A stretch of 64,000 bases of DNA from Siniperca chuatsi. Its lineage: Eukaryota > Chordata > Actinopteri > Centrarchiformes > Sinipercidae. This document shows, in pieces, positions 1 through 13,400 of the stretch. Position 1 is the first letter of the stretch. Each line of letters opens with the position of its first letter. The translations under genes and the position numbers were made by a program. The notes under the pieces are model-generated. The model saw only the letters and a list, made by a program, of their open reading frames with translations, did no database searches and was not told the DNA's origin. The DNA lies in the NCBI RefSeq assembly GCF_020085105.1, contig NC_058061.1, positions 3,322,284-3,386,283 of the forward strand. The letters run 5' to 3'.

Positions 1-690
1 CAACATGACAATGCCCCCGTGCACAAAGCAGCTCCATAAAGAAATAAAGAAATAGTTTTCCCAGTTGCAAAATGTAAAATTTCAATATGTTCAGCAGGCA
101 TGGCAGCAGCCCTACGACTGAAAGGATAATGAAAAATTAAAGCTGAATTTGCAAAAAGAAGTGACTCCTTTTTTTTTTTTTTTTTAGGTGGTAAATGATT
201 CCCTTGACCCTCTCAACTCAAAGGTACACTTACTAGTTTTCTCTGGAGCTTTCTGCCACACCTCATGATCTTCATTAGTGAACAGAACAGGCTCTGGTGT
301 CATCACATGACCTATGGGTACTTAAAGGGGGTCTCTCAAATTGTTAAAATTACTGCCCCAACTTTCTCTTAAATTGCCAGATTAAAAGACACGCCACTTA
401 AGTCAAACCTTCAAAATGTGATTAAAACTTTGAATCAATAATGTGAGAGCAGACTGATGAGGGATATTAATATGAAAGGTTTAAGGGTTTCTGTTCTGTT
501 TCCTATTGAATGCAAAAAAAAATGACCTTGCACTCCAACATTTGGCCTGCAGAGAGCCCTGACCCCATCCAACACCTCTGGGATGAACTGGAGCACTGGC
601 AGCCCATGGCTTTGGAGTGACACTTTAAATAATGTATGGGTGTGGTGTTCAGGTGTCCACATACCTTTGGCCATATAGTGTGTTTCAGGA
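1..690 (+). mobile_element. decayed Tc1-like transposon 3' part, interrupted
   Basis: The first 32 bases read QHDNAPVHKA in frame, the context of the second catalytic Asp in Tc1 transposases. The SPDLNPIEHLWDEL-type block resumes at about 543-595. The terminal motif with gtgtccacatac and ttggccatatag is at 653-680. About 470 bases (about 67-540) of unrelated sequence split the two halves. Homologous copies lie at 42.3, 58.6 and 61.1 kb. Confidence 0.7.
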
Positions 691-1424
691 AAATGCTTTA
701 CATGAAATAACTTCCTCTGAGCTCAAACCGATCTCATCAGTTTTTAATTCTGGCAGGATATAACACATCGTATTCACATCTCGGAGTGCTTCTCTTGCTG
801 TTTCAGCAACAGAAAACGTTTTTCTGTCTGGAAATCACAGAAAAGACTTCCCTGTCTGGGTTTCAGTCCCGAATCACGACATATTAAGTTCGCTTTCAGC
901 ACAATGTGAAAGGCTTCAGTACAAAAGTATCCTTCAGTCTAGAGTATGCTGTCAGTTTGTCAGTGCCAGTAGTTCATATTTGGCAAGGAGTTTAAAAGAC
1001 GAACGGAAAAGTAAAAATATCAAAGTCATGTGCAAAAACTTCCCTTTGTCACTTAAACTCACTAATTATTGTTACTAATCATATTTTTTGGCAACGTGAA
1101 TAAATTAATATTCAATAGATGTCACATCTCATGATTATGTCAAATTTAATGACCATTTGGCATTGCTTCTATTGCATCTGCTGATAACACAGGTTGTATA
1201 TGATGTGCAGTAACTTAAAGCTGTGACACGTTTAGACATTCTTCATTTTTGTCTAAACCCTGAAAGGAAGTACAGTTTAAGATTATCACTGCTTGTTTTC
1301 TTTAAATAACACCAAAACGATGTGAAGCGTTCCTCTGATGACAGCTCAGGTGTGAGGAAGGCGAACCGGCAGGTCTTGTTGGTGAACAAACAGAAGCTGG
1401 GAGTGGACAGCTTCAACAGCTGCT
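691..1424. other. HID1 3' flank / 3' UTR
   Basis: This stretch lies downstream of the HID1 stop codon on the minus strand. I see no further coding exon and no clear AATAAA on the minus strand close to the stop. It is AT-rich, unique-looking sequence and probably holds the HID1 3' UTR. Confidence 0.4.
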
Positions 1425-4400
1425 CTAAATCCTCTGAATTTCAAAGAGCCTTATGTCCGTGTCGTACCAGATTGGAGGATCCACGTTGCTACGGCAACAA
1501 GAGTGAGAGAGGGGAAAAACAAGTCATTATTAAAACTCACATGTGACAGCCAAAAGTTGTGACTTGCCAGACCAGTTTGAAAAAAAGTCTATCGCACTGT
1601 GTTCATTGTCATTTTTTGTTTTTATCTTGAGATCCAAAATATAATATACAGGCTCATATTCAGTTTGTTTACCGTAGGTAGATGACGCCCCACATGTAGG
1701 TGCGGAACCACATGGCCGTGCCGGCGTTGGCTTGGTACTTCCTGATGAGGATGGGATGAGGGACGGGCAGGAGGCCGACGAGTGTGCCGTGCTGAAGGAA
1801 CTTGAGGATTTCTGACTCGTCTGTCAAACCCCTGAGGACGACAACAACACTGATCTCATCTGGATCAAACGAATCGGAACGATTAAAGCCGCACTAATCA
1901 ATATTTCTATATTAACAGTCGATCAAATGACTGTGTGATGCGAAAGGGGACACTCATAGTGACGATGATGCTGCAGTTTCTCTGAGCTGTACTGAGCATT
2001 TTAGCGTCTTTCAGCTCACTGTTTTGGTTTTACAGCCCACAACTTTATTGTTTTGGTTCAGTCTCAAGCTGTTTTCAGTGAAAAAGCACTGATGAACCCA
2101 CAGTACACTACCTGTTCAGCACCAAACAGACCGAGACAAAGTTAGCGACTAGCTGGTGAAGAAAGTGGAACATTTAGCGGGTGAAGGGAATATTGGACAC
2201 AAAGATGACTCCTGATGAACACTTATATTGCTCTGTATCTGCTCGATGTGTAAAAAAGGCAAAACACGTTCACCATAACAACTTTAAAAGGGTTTAGTTT
2301 ATCATACGTGTGCGTGATCTTCCGCTTGTTATGGAGTTCTGCCCCCAAGTGACCAAACTAATAATTAGTGCTGCTTTAAAGTAACAATCTTAAGCTTTTT
2401 CACATGAAATAAATGTTCTCTCTTAATGTTCACCAACTGATGACTGGAGCTGCAACGATTAGTCGATCGACAGAAAATTAATCAGCAACTATTTTAATAA
2501 TCAAATAATCAGTTTAGTCATTTTTTGCTGGTTGTGTGTTGATGCTTTTCTTTATCATACATGATTATAAACTGAATATCTTTGGGCTTTTGACAGTTGT
2601 TTACTCAACAAGATATTTGGAAGATTAATCAATAATGAAAATAATTGTTGGTTGCAGCCCTAGATATAGCACACCAGTGATTCCATCTAAAGTTTTGATA
2701 GTTGCTAATCCAAACACCTAGTGTCGGGTGCTGTAAATTTGTTTTGTGGGAAAATCGAGCACGAAGGGCAGTGATTCATTTTATATTCCCAGCAGCAGCA
2801 AAAGCTGTTTTTTATACAAACAGAATAATAACTGGGTTCGTATGAGCAGCGAGAGCAAAGACCTTCATCAACACAAAATGTAAGAAAAAGAGCACAATAG
2901 GAAACTGTAATGACAACAAATACATTTTTAAAAAGTCATAATCCAATTTGCTTCCGAGTTAAAAAGTTGTATAATTTCTTACTTGTCGATGCAAATCTTC
3001 TCCACCTGAGGGACCAGTACTTGTAACAGCCGCATGATGGTCTGTAGAGGAAGCTTCGCCTTCCAGGACAACACCTGAGAACGCACAGGTAGCGCGATGG
3101 GGGAGGACACATGAGCTACTATTCCTCACAGAAACCACCAGATAGACCAAAAGATCAAATAAATATAGACAGAAGGATAAAAGACTTCCACTAACCCAGT
3201 CTGGATTAGCGCTCCAGGCTGCTGATGATGACACACTTGACAACCGACTCCTCGCTGCTTCTGACTCTACGTGGTACACCTGACAACAGAATAAAACACG
3301 GGAGTCACTTTAACTGCAGAAAGGAGAAACGAAACCACTGAAGCGAAGCCTAGAGTACCTCGTGGTCTCTCTCCGAGTTGGACTCTGTGTCGCTGGCTCC
3401 AGCTATGGCACTGCTGTCAGCAGTCGTCTGTGGAGAGTCTGAATGTGGCACAGCAATCATAGTACCATCCTCACTCACCTGGGACTTCTCTGTTATCTTA
3501 TCAATTCCTAAAGGACGCAAGAGAATATTTTTTAAATTGCAGGGAAATGAATGACTGGAATGAAAATTTAGTATCAAAATCTTCAAACCCCTGTAGGCTT
3601 GAAAGGTGGCTCTGAAAAGGTTGTACCTTTCTCTCTCACTTAGGTTCCCCTAAGATCTACAGTGATTTAATATCTTTTAGCTCATTGCTTTTCTTTTACT
3701 GCCCACAACTTTACAGTTTTGGTTAATTCTCACTGATTCTCACCATTTTCAGCTGCAGCAGGCAGGAAAAAAAAATGTATTCTCCCTGCCCAGCACCAAA
3801 CGGCAGACAGATAAAGTTAGCCACTAGCTGCTGCAGAAAGTGAAACATCTAGCAGCTAAAGACACGGATACTTTTTCTGAGAGCTGGTGGAGAGCAAAAC
3901 AGCTACAAGGAGGGAAGCATCTAAAAGTGCTCTATAAATAAAGTTTATTAAGTGAACATTGGACTTATGCAGGTAACATGGCACGAAATGAATGCTAATG
4001 TTGCTACATGTGCTACATACTTTTTGCTAAGACGTTTGCCACTTCAGCTTTAGAAAAGATATAAAAAGGCAAAAAAATTACATCACTAAACTTAAGGGAG
4101 CTTGCAATATTCAGGGTTTTAGGCCTACAGGGGATGAGTAACATTTCTGATGGAGTACGTGTTCCTTTAATTGACTGGATATTTACTAAAGTTTGCAGTA
4201 ACATGACCGTTACAGTTCTTAGATCATCACAAAGCTTTCGTGTATATAGAAATCTAACTTCATACCTGGAGTGGCCTCTAAGCTGGTTTTGAGTGTGCCA
4301 GGCTCAGCAGGTACAGCAGGTCTGGAGCCCTCCATGGACTCCGTCTCTGTAGAGTTGGTCCTGGAAATCCCAGACTTTTTCTTCTTCTGCAGGGCCCTCT

Positions 4401-7400
4401 GAATAGACGCTGTGTCCGACGGCAGGTTGGCCAACTGGTGGAAAACGTTACGCTTTCGGATGATGGCGTACACGAGGTTGCAGTTACCTGTGAGGGAGAT
4501 TTAGTAGTTGGAAGAGGCTGGTACCATAATGGCGTCCAGCTCTGGGATCTGCTGATCTGACTTGAGTTCACATCTACGTTCTCACCATCAAACTGATACT
4601 GGATGATGTTGTTGAAGACCTCCAGCAGGAAGAAGACCAGGTGGTGGTTCTGCGGGAAGGAGAAGAGGAACCAGGGTGTGGAGAAGGCCTCCAGGAGGTG
4701 GAGCAGCTTGTTGGCCGTCACCATGGACAGGCTCTTCAGATAAGGTGAAACTGTGGACGGTTATAACACAAAAAGTCTCAGCAGAAATGGAAGCACAGAA
4801 TCCCAGAGGCTTCAAAACACCCTGCAGTTCTCCTATTTAGCCACCAGAGAGCGACATTTCATCTGTGATACTCACTGTTCACTATTATTGTGAGCAGGCA
4901 GTCAAACAGAGGCTGGAGGCGCTGATGTCCACTGGTGACGATTTTGTGGAAGATCTAAACGTGAAAAAGTAAATTGAATATTTAGAGGGATTTTTCTGCT
5001 GTTATGTATTCATTCATAATAATAACTTTAAGGCTTTTTAATAAAGAATGTAAAATATTCTCTAACATGAGATGTCATCACAAACCTGAGAAAGACAATT
5101 CAGCTCAGCTTTGAAAATTTTAATTATAGCCCAAAATCACATATTTGCCTCAAACATAGGACACCATCTAACCTTAGACCCTCGATAAAGAAAAACTCCA
5201 CAAAAGAAACTTTAAATGGGAAAAGGTTTTGCTATATTAGCACTTAGTTGTACAGCTGAGGGTGATGTGAATTTAATCATTAGTTTTTGAGGTATTCAGT
5301 AATAAATTTAAATGTACAAGCAGGAAATTTGGACCTGTTGTTACAGCAAGATGAAAAGTCAGAAGGTCAACAAAATGATTGGGATTCATCAACATTTATT
5401 GACAATCCTTTTTTCACTCTGGATCAAAGTAGTTTAAATTAAATAAAAGTCACCTGCAATATACTGTAAATGTGGCTGTATCAAATCTGTCACAAAAATG
5501 TGCAATGATGGTTAAAATAGTTAATATACTATTATTGAGAGCTCTCTTTTGTTTCACCACCTAACCTCCTACCACAATGAGCAGGTCAGCGTGGGTTCCT
5601 GTGAAAACAGGAATATCCATCGGGACCCGGAGAGTGTACGGCTTGTTCAGACGAACGCCAAAGTTTCTCTCTCCACTCAGCAGCAGGAGGATGAACACGC
5701 CGATGTGCATGAGGCCGACTCGAGCTGCACACAAACGAAAAGATGGATTTTTCAGAGCATGAGTTTTTCCAATAATGATCTATGCAAGTTAACACTCATC
5801 TTCTTACGCATACACAAACAGTATTTTAGTATTTAATCTTTCTCACACACACCAGGCAGAGAGTATGACTCACACTGATCTGCTCTGGCATCGTTCAGGT
5901 GGAAGAGGATGGGAACCAGCATGTCCAACACATCGCTGCTCTTCAGCACAAAGAACAGGAATTTCTAAAACACACAAACACAACTTAAAGCTTTAACTCT
6001 TCTGTTCCATTTTACATTGACATAAAGAACTACACAAGCATCTGTTTGAATTGTCAGATTCCAAACATGGTGTCCTTGCATGTAATGTTTGAATTCCAGT
6101 TCGAAACAAAGCTGTGTCCATATTTATAACATAATGTACTTTATTTACCGTCTGCCATTTTATATGAGTGTTCGAATTCTGACTGTGAAGTCTACGCACG
6201 ATATCGTGTCCTCAAACATTTCCACAGTGGAAAAAGAAAGTAGTCCATGCCTACGCTACTTTCTGCTGACAATCCCATAATTCTATGCTCTGCATTTTAT
6301 GGATACAAAAAATGATTGTGCGACTCTACACCTGTCAGTGATGACAAAATGACGATGATTCAGTGTCCAAAATCTCAATTCCCTGCTCGCTACGGAGTAA
6401 AACAGTGAGTGTCTTTTATAAAGGGAGTTGCGAACGAGTGAATGTGGGAGTGATTTCAGACACAGGCTGAGTCTACAGCCATGCTAGTGGCTCTGTGAGG
6501 TTGTACTTAGGCACAGCGGTGCTTTGAGCTACATGCTAACATCAGCATGCTAACGTGCTCACAATCACAATGGAGAGCTCAAGTGAAACTGGAACTTATG
6601 GGTTCTCTTCCAGAAGTAGGAAAACCTAATTCAAAGTCCTATTGACATTTGTTTAGATTTTAAAAACATGATCTAATATCGTTTATTTATTCAATATTTC
6701 TGTTTTTAGTTGCCTTTAACAAACCCCATTTCCCATAAGCCCAATGCATGTTAAATGTCATGGCTCAATTAAAGAGGCAAGTCGACTCTGGAGTGAGTCG
6801 AGGGACAGAGAGGACTGACGTTTTTAGACAGCAGAGATTACAGCTAAAAAGGTGGAAACATTAGAACAGATTGTTTGACATAAGCACCTGCGCTGCTGCA
6901 TAGGTACATTTTGTTGGGAGCTGTAGTTTTTTTTGCTAAAAATAACAAAGAAGTTCTCAACTTCTAAAAGCAACTGTTGTAGTAGATGTAAAGTGGAGGT
7001 GGACCGAGCGACACTGCCATCCCCAGAGCCACGCCGCTAGCATGGCAAAAAACTCGACACACATTGACACCACTGTTCTTTTCTGTAATAACTGCAGCTT
7101 GCCGTAGCTTCAAGACCCTTTGCAGAAAACACCTTGTTGAAGTCACAAAATTTCCAGAAGAGGATCAGCAGCTCCTGGTGGAACTGGATCTTCTTGGTGG
7201 AACGAGGCAGGTAAGTCTGAACCAGAGGATTGTTAAGCAGCCGTGCCAGACCTTTCAGGATGAAGCCTAAGTCCTGATAAACAAAGAGAACACACCCTTT
7301 AACATCTACACTATCATCCTTTTCAATGCTAAATGGTTAGCTATACTTCACAGTACCTCTTCTCTGTGTATCCTGGAGAGATAATTCACAAAGAGGTTAT

Positions 7401-10400
7401 CAGGTCCAGCCGGCTGAAAAAAATACAAGAGATTGTTTTAAATTATGAATCAGCATCAGTGTTTTATTATAAATTAAATAAACAAACTCATTGCTTCATT
7501 CATCTGCCTCTTACCTCCTGCTCCTCCTCAGCTGAGGGGGATGCGGAGGAGTCCAGGGCCTGGAGGGCGGCGCTGGCGGCCGACCCAGCCTCGTGCTCCA
7601 GGGTGACGATAAGGATCTGGATCGCCTGCTCCACCAGCTGCTCCCGGTAGTCGGAGAACAGCAGGTGGTTGTATGGGATGCCATACCCCACAGGGTCGTA
7701 GGCGCACACCACGTTGAGCAGGGAGGTGAACAGAGGCAGGGCATGTCTGGGTGAAGCGGTGAAAGACAGGTCGAGGTCAGTCCGCGCTGTATGGCTGCTG
7801 TATATCTGCACTGAGTGGTCACGCATGGTGGGCTATCAGAGTTTTCCATGTGTTCAGAGAAGTCCCATTGAGGGGGCATTTCATGCTCCACAGTGTAGGT
7901 TAATGCACAGCAGAGGGTGATACACATGCAATTTCCACTGGGGACTCACAATCCTATTTTTGTCCCCCTCATTTGTAATGTTTCAGATTCATTTTCTTAT
8001 TAAAATCCCTCTTAACAGTGTTGTCTTACTGTCCAGCCACCACAGTCCAGATGAAGGAAGAGAGGAACTGATAAAAATGCTGCCTTCAGTTATTACTGTG
8101 CGCTCAAAGCAGTGAGCTTAATGAGCAGCAGCGAGTGTTGCGTTGAACGCTTCATGGACTTTTTTTTGTCCTGGGTTTCGCCTCTCAGGTTACATACAGG
8201 CTTATTGGTGAAGGTTTTTGGGGCTGTATGCAGCCTGAAAGGAATACCTCCAGACACTACTCAGGGCTGAAAAGAAGTGCTCCCAAATTAATTTTGGGGT
8301 AATATTCATATTTACAATATATTTACAAAAAGACGCTGTGAACATCAGTCAAAGACAAGACAATAAACAGTCCTCTTTGTAGTAAAGATGCAGATATCTT
8401 TCAGAGAGTCTCAGCTATCTATAAAGGAAGCTACAGTAAAGATGATTTCAGGGTCAGTGCATTACCAATACAGATGACCTACACTCCTGTGCACCTGTGT
8501 GAGAGTGTGTGTGTGTGTGTGTTACCTGTTTTCTGTGGAGCAGAAGAAGGAGACCCAGGGATTATGGGTTTTTCTTTCAGAGGACGGAGGAAGGTACATG
8601 GCTTCAGAGAAACAGGTGAGGAGCAACTTCAGCAGCTCTGTCCTGAACAAACAAACACGTACACAGGATGGGTCGACATCACTGAAACAAGTTACTGGAA
8701 CTCACACAGAGAGTTTCTCCTATAGCCCGACTGATACCGGATTGGTTGAATTGTGTCCAAGATACGAACTGATTGGTTCGAAATGAATCGTCTCTCTGGT
8801 GGACAAACTATGTAAATGTGCTGGTGTTTCTAAACTACCTCACACATATTTTTGGCATTTCTGGACTGACATCTCTTGTTACTTATCAGCCAACCTATAC
8901 GCCAATACCAAATATATCTGCAATAAAGAGATATCGCCCGGTCAAAGGCAACACAATCCTCTGAATTTATTTTAATAACAGAATCTTTCTGAAATGTTTT
9001 ATCTCCATTTGGATCCAGAATATTAGGGTTTGTACCGTACAAGGATGAATTATGCAAAATGTAAAGCAAGTCAGACTCAGGAACACTGAGTTAAGGCCAT
9101 TTAAATCCATCATGTTGCAGTAGTGCTACCTGTAGGCAAAAAACATCAAACTTTGCAGAATTATCAGAGCTGATATGTGCTCAAGTTTATGTCAAACAAT
9201 AACCTTTTTCAGGCTCATCCAATTATGTTAAATATGAAATTAGGTGGAAAAAAACGTCAAAAACATTCAATATTGAAATTCTGTTGAAGAAAATGCTGCG
9301 GTCAAATGACCCAAACGATAAAGCAGCCACATGATGGCACTATCAGATCTGGTCATCTATTCTGTTCTGATCGCCTACCTTTCTACCAGATTTCATTAAA
9401 AATTACATTTACAAGATAACCGACAAGCAAACAGGGCTGAAAACATTACCCTTGTGGCTCCACGTTCTCTGATGCTGCGGTCTTTACCTGTTGAGGTCAT
9501 GGACGTAGTTTAGAGGAGGTGACTGAGCGAAGCCCACCCCGGCCTCCCAGATGTACTCACAGCTGTCTATGGATCGAATGTCCTCCGCTGCATCCTGCAG
9601 CAGAGACAAGGGGAAATAAAATACACATCATGTAGATGACAAATGGGTGTTTTATTGTTATTCTATTGTTTGTGTTTCATGCTGCCTTTCCCTTTACACT
9701 CTCATTTGGACTGACGTGTAATTATGATAATTGATTCATGTATAAGTCATTTGATGAGGCACAGCTGACCAACCACTGTGTGAAGTGGAGGTTTGAAAGG
9801 AGCCAAGGCTTTAAACTTCTCTCTCAGCTCCCCCAGGAGAAACTGTGTGAAAATGTGCGCCGTTATCCACCTTTTTAAATTAATTATTTAAATAAAGAGC
9901 TACCCTATATTTAAACGATATCACATTCGGAACAACTATAAAACACTTGATTTCTGACGTGGCCAGCCTAGTTCTGAACAAGCATAACAGACCACCAGGA
10001 CGCCTGTTTAAGTCATTCAATAAGCAAAAACGTCAAACATTCTCCGGTTCAAGCTTCTCAATTATCAATTAAATATTTTTGGACATTTGAAGGCGTCCCG
10101 TTGGGCTCAGGGAAATTGTTTATCTGCCATTTTATTGACTAAACAATGAATCGAAAACATAATAATCACAGCCTTAGTGTAATTAAAAACAACTAAATGT
10201 GGAATTAGCCTTTTCTGTAGGTTAAAGGCCATTGAACGTCCTTTCCGTTTGAGAAAGCAGCTGATGCATTTCACTGAAGGTAAATTACAACAAGGACAAA
10301 ACTGTTAAGAAACAAAATGTTATCACCATGCTCTAACTAAAACAACATACAAACAAAAGTATTATGAGCTAAATTGTGTACTGAAAGCCTGATTATACTG

Positions 10401-13400
10401 TAGATTATCAGCCTTTAATGGCTGACTGCCTTTTATAAAGTGTGATATTTAACACTCAATCTAAAGACTTTAATTAACTGACTGCTTATACAGCGACTGG
10501 AGACACGTTCATTTATCCTATTATTTATTCTTCAGTTACATTAATATTTGTCCACTGCTACATTTCACAGCTAAAGGTCTAAACAGAGCAGTGGGACAGT
10601 GTTCACACCTACTTCTACCATGTGATTCAACAAGTAGACTAAGCTGAGTGCTCGGCTGACAATATCTGTACGCGACACTCCAGCACAGATAACTACAGCT
10701 TTAGAAATAGATCTGACGAGGTGCTACCATTGTTCTTCATAAGTAAACCGACAGCAAAGGGCACCATGCCATGCCACACTAAAGGTCACTTGTGTTCAAC
10801 CAAACCCAGGAAGCGTTGATTTGGTGATTTTGGCTTGTGACTCCCTGATAAGCAAAGTCTATTTGCAAACCTTTGTCACAGGTTGTGTTACTTTTTACAA
10901 AAGAGCCTCAAACGGTTTCATTTTTGCTTTTGAAAAAGGAAAAAATTCTAAAAAGTTGAACAATAAACACAATTTTATGTAACAGATTTTTTTTCTTATC
11001 CCTTTAATAATCTCACGACACATGGGGTGAAGTGAAATTATATTTTTTTATGTCTTGGTTGCATATACAGATAACAGCTTCTAAATGACCATATTTTGAT
11101 GTAAATGAGGTCCTAATCACATGTTGAAATATATCATTTAAATTTTCGTTCCTAAAAACCTATTTTCTCAATTCATTTCTCACTACAGTCTGAGTGATGG
11201 GATCCTACATGGACACAAAATCTTTAGTTTTGGTTATTTCACATGAGAGATGTCTGTATTTTAGTTTCTGTTCTTTGTTTCTTTACTAGTTTGAAGTGGA
11301 GGGGCTCCGCTGAAAAAAGGTGATCAAGTTAAACCAAAATGTGATGACAGTTGTGGGGTTGCTTGCTTATGCTGTCAGCCATCACGTGTGACCAAATCAC
11401 ACCCACACAGTCTTGATGAAGCAGATTAGCTGAGTTTGGAGTGAAAAACTAAAGTTTTAACAAATAATACACGAGGATGTTTTTCCCCAACTTTGATTCT
11501 GGCTTATTTAAATCATAAATGTTTAACATTATAGAGAAATACTGAAGATTTGCCCCTGAAAACTTTTCAGGGGCTTCTACATCTAAAAAAAACTTTCAGT
11601 TTAAAAAACTAAACCTATAGTGGTACAGTATCTAGTCATGCAGAAAGTTTTGGTATTTGCCAAGGATTGGAGATATCCGTCTCTGAGATTTCTGCTTCCA
11701 CCCTGGAGATGAATGAAATTTCATTTCTGCTGCTCACAGCACTGAAATACTATATTTAAAAACACAAAATCACAATGTGTCTTTCCTGAAACAAAGTCCT
11801 GGTTACTCTGGAATCCACTGGCCTCGCTGTTTTTATTGGAAACTCTCCCTGTGAGAACTGTTGACAGTGTGAGTATTGGGAACAATGTTTCTGTTGCTGA
11901 TGAATTTCATAAATGTAATTTTTCGATGCTGTGTGCATCAAAAAATTTAATTTCATTCCCCTGCATTATATTGGGGCAGCGGCAGAAATTTCAGAAACAA
12001 ATATCTCCATTATTTGGAAAAGAAAACCAAAGCTTTCTGCATGACTATACCACTGAGGACAAGACAATATGTTTTCTTGGTAATTTGGGTGAACTGAGCT
12101 TTTAACACAGACACCTTCTGACCTTCCCTACTGGGAGGCGAAAGCTCAAATCCAAGGCATTGCTCAGAAATTTCACGTCCCACTAATGTGTGTACATGCA
12201 TGCTTCACTGGTCACAGAGGCAGGTGGGAAACAAACGACAGCCGCTGGTCATTTTCCACCTTTTGCCACGTAATTTCATGCTCTCTCCACTGACTTTAAC
12301 ATTTCCTCGGGGTGGCTGTGAGGTGCGAGGAGCAGTCTGATCGTGGAGGGCTTAGGACCTGCAGGACAGCCATTTTCTGTCACCTCTCATGCTCTCCAGT
12401 ACCACAGATGTTTGCTCAGCACGGTAAAGAAGTGTCCACCCTGTTCTTCTCAGCCCAGTTGACAAACATGGCCACTCCTCCCTCTCCCTGTCTCATGTGG
12501 AGTAACTCATTAACTCGAGCTACTGCCTGAGAAGGTTGTGTGAAGGAGATAACAGCGCTAACTGGTACCGCCACGGGGCTAAATAACAGGGACTTGCCTC
12601 TTTCATATGAGCAGCAAAGTATTGACACTGTCGTAGCTTAAGGGCTAAAACAAAGTAAACACTAAGTTGAAGCAAGCTCTGTTATCTGTAAAGACTATGA
12701 AAGGACTAGCTCAAAACTTTGGGGAATACTTATTAGCTTTTTTGTGTGAGTAAGATGAGAAGATTGATATCAACCTCATGTCTGTGCGATAAGTACAGAG
12801 CAGCTCATGGTTAGCCTAGCTTAGCATAAAGACTGGAGGCAGTTGGGAACAGCTAGCCTGGCTAACTCTATCCAAAGTTAAAAAGTACTAAAACTGCATC
12901 ATTTACAGAATATACCTTGTTTTTGTTTTTTTACCAGAACATAGGGGTGTTCCATGTTGGAGCTATTTCTTGACGAACAACAGTGTATCCATCCGCCCAG
13001 TACTTCTTGTATAGCATCTCTATCCACAGACGAACCCGGCGGATGATTTATGTGCTGCTGTAAAGGTGGAACATCAGCCAGGAAACGTACGTAGTACCAA
13101 GCTAGCAAGAGACACAGGGTAGCGGCTCACCATCGACCCTGTGTAGGCAGACCGGTTGGTCTGTAGCGATCTCTGGTCAGTCCTTTGTCGGAAAACTGCT
13201 CATAATATAATCAAAAACATGAGGATTTAATGGAGATTTAGGAAAGTAAATGTTTGTTGAAAAGTTTTGTAGACTATAACCTTTATTGTAATGGAATTTG
13301 ATGACTATATTTTTAGGCACAAAAAACTGGAAACCTCACAGTGAGGTGTCTAGGTTTTGGTGCATGAACAGGAAGCTGTGCACAGTCAGTGCACCGGCTG

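Noticed and set aside
4278-4815. Long minus-strand frames around 4.3-4.8 kb
   Set aside because: They read through HID1 exons 13 and 14 and the intron between; only the exon portions are real.
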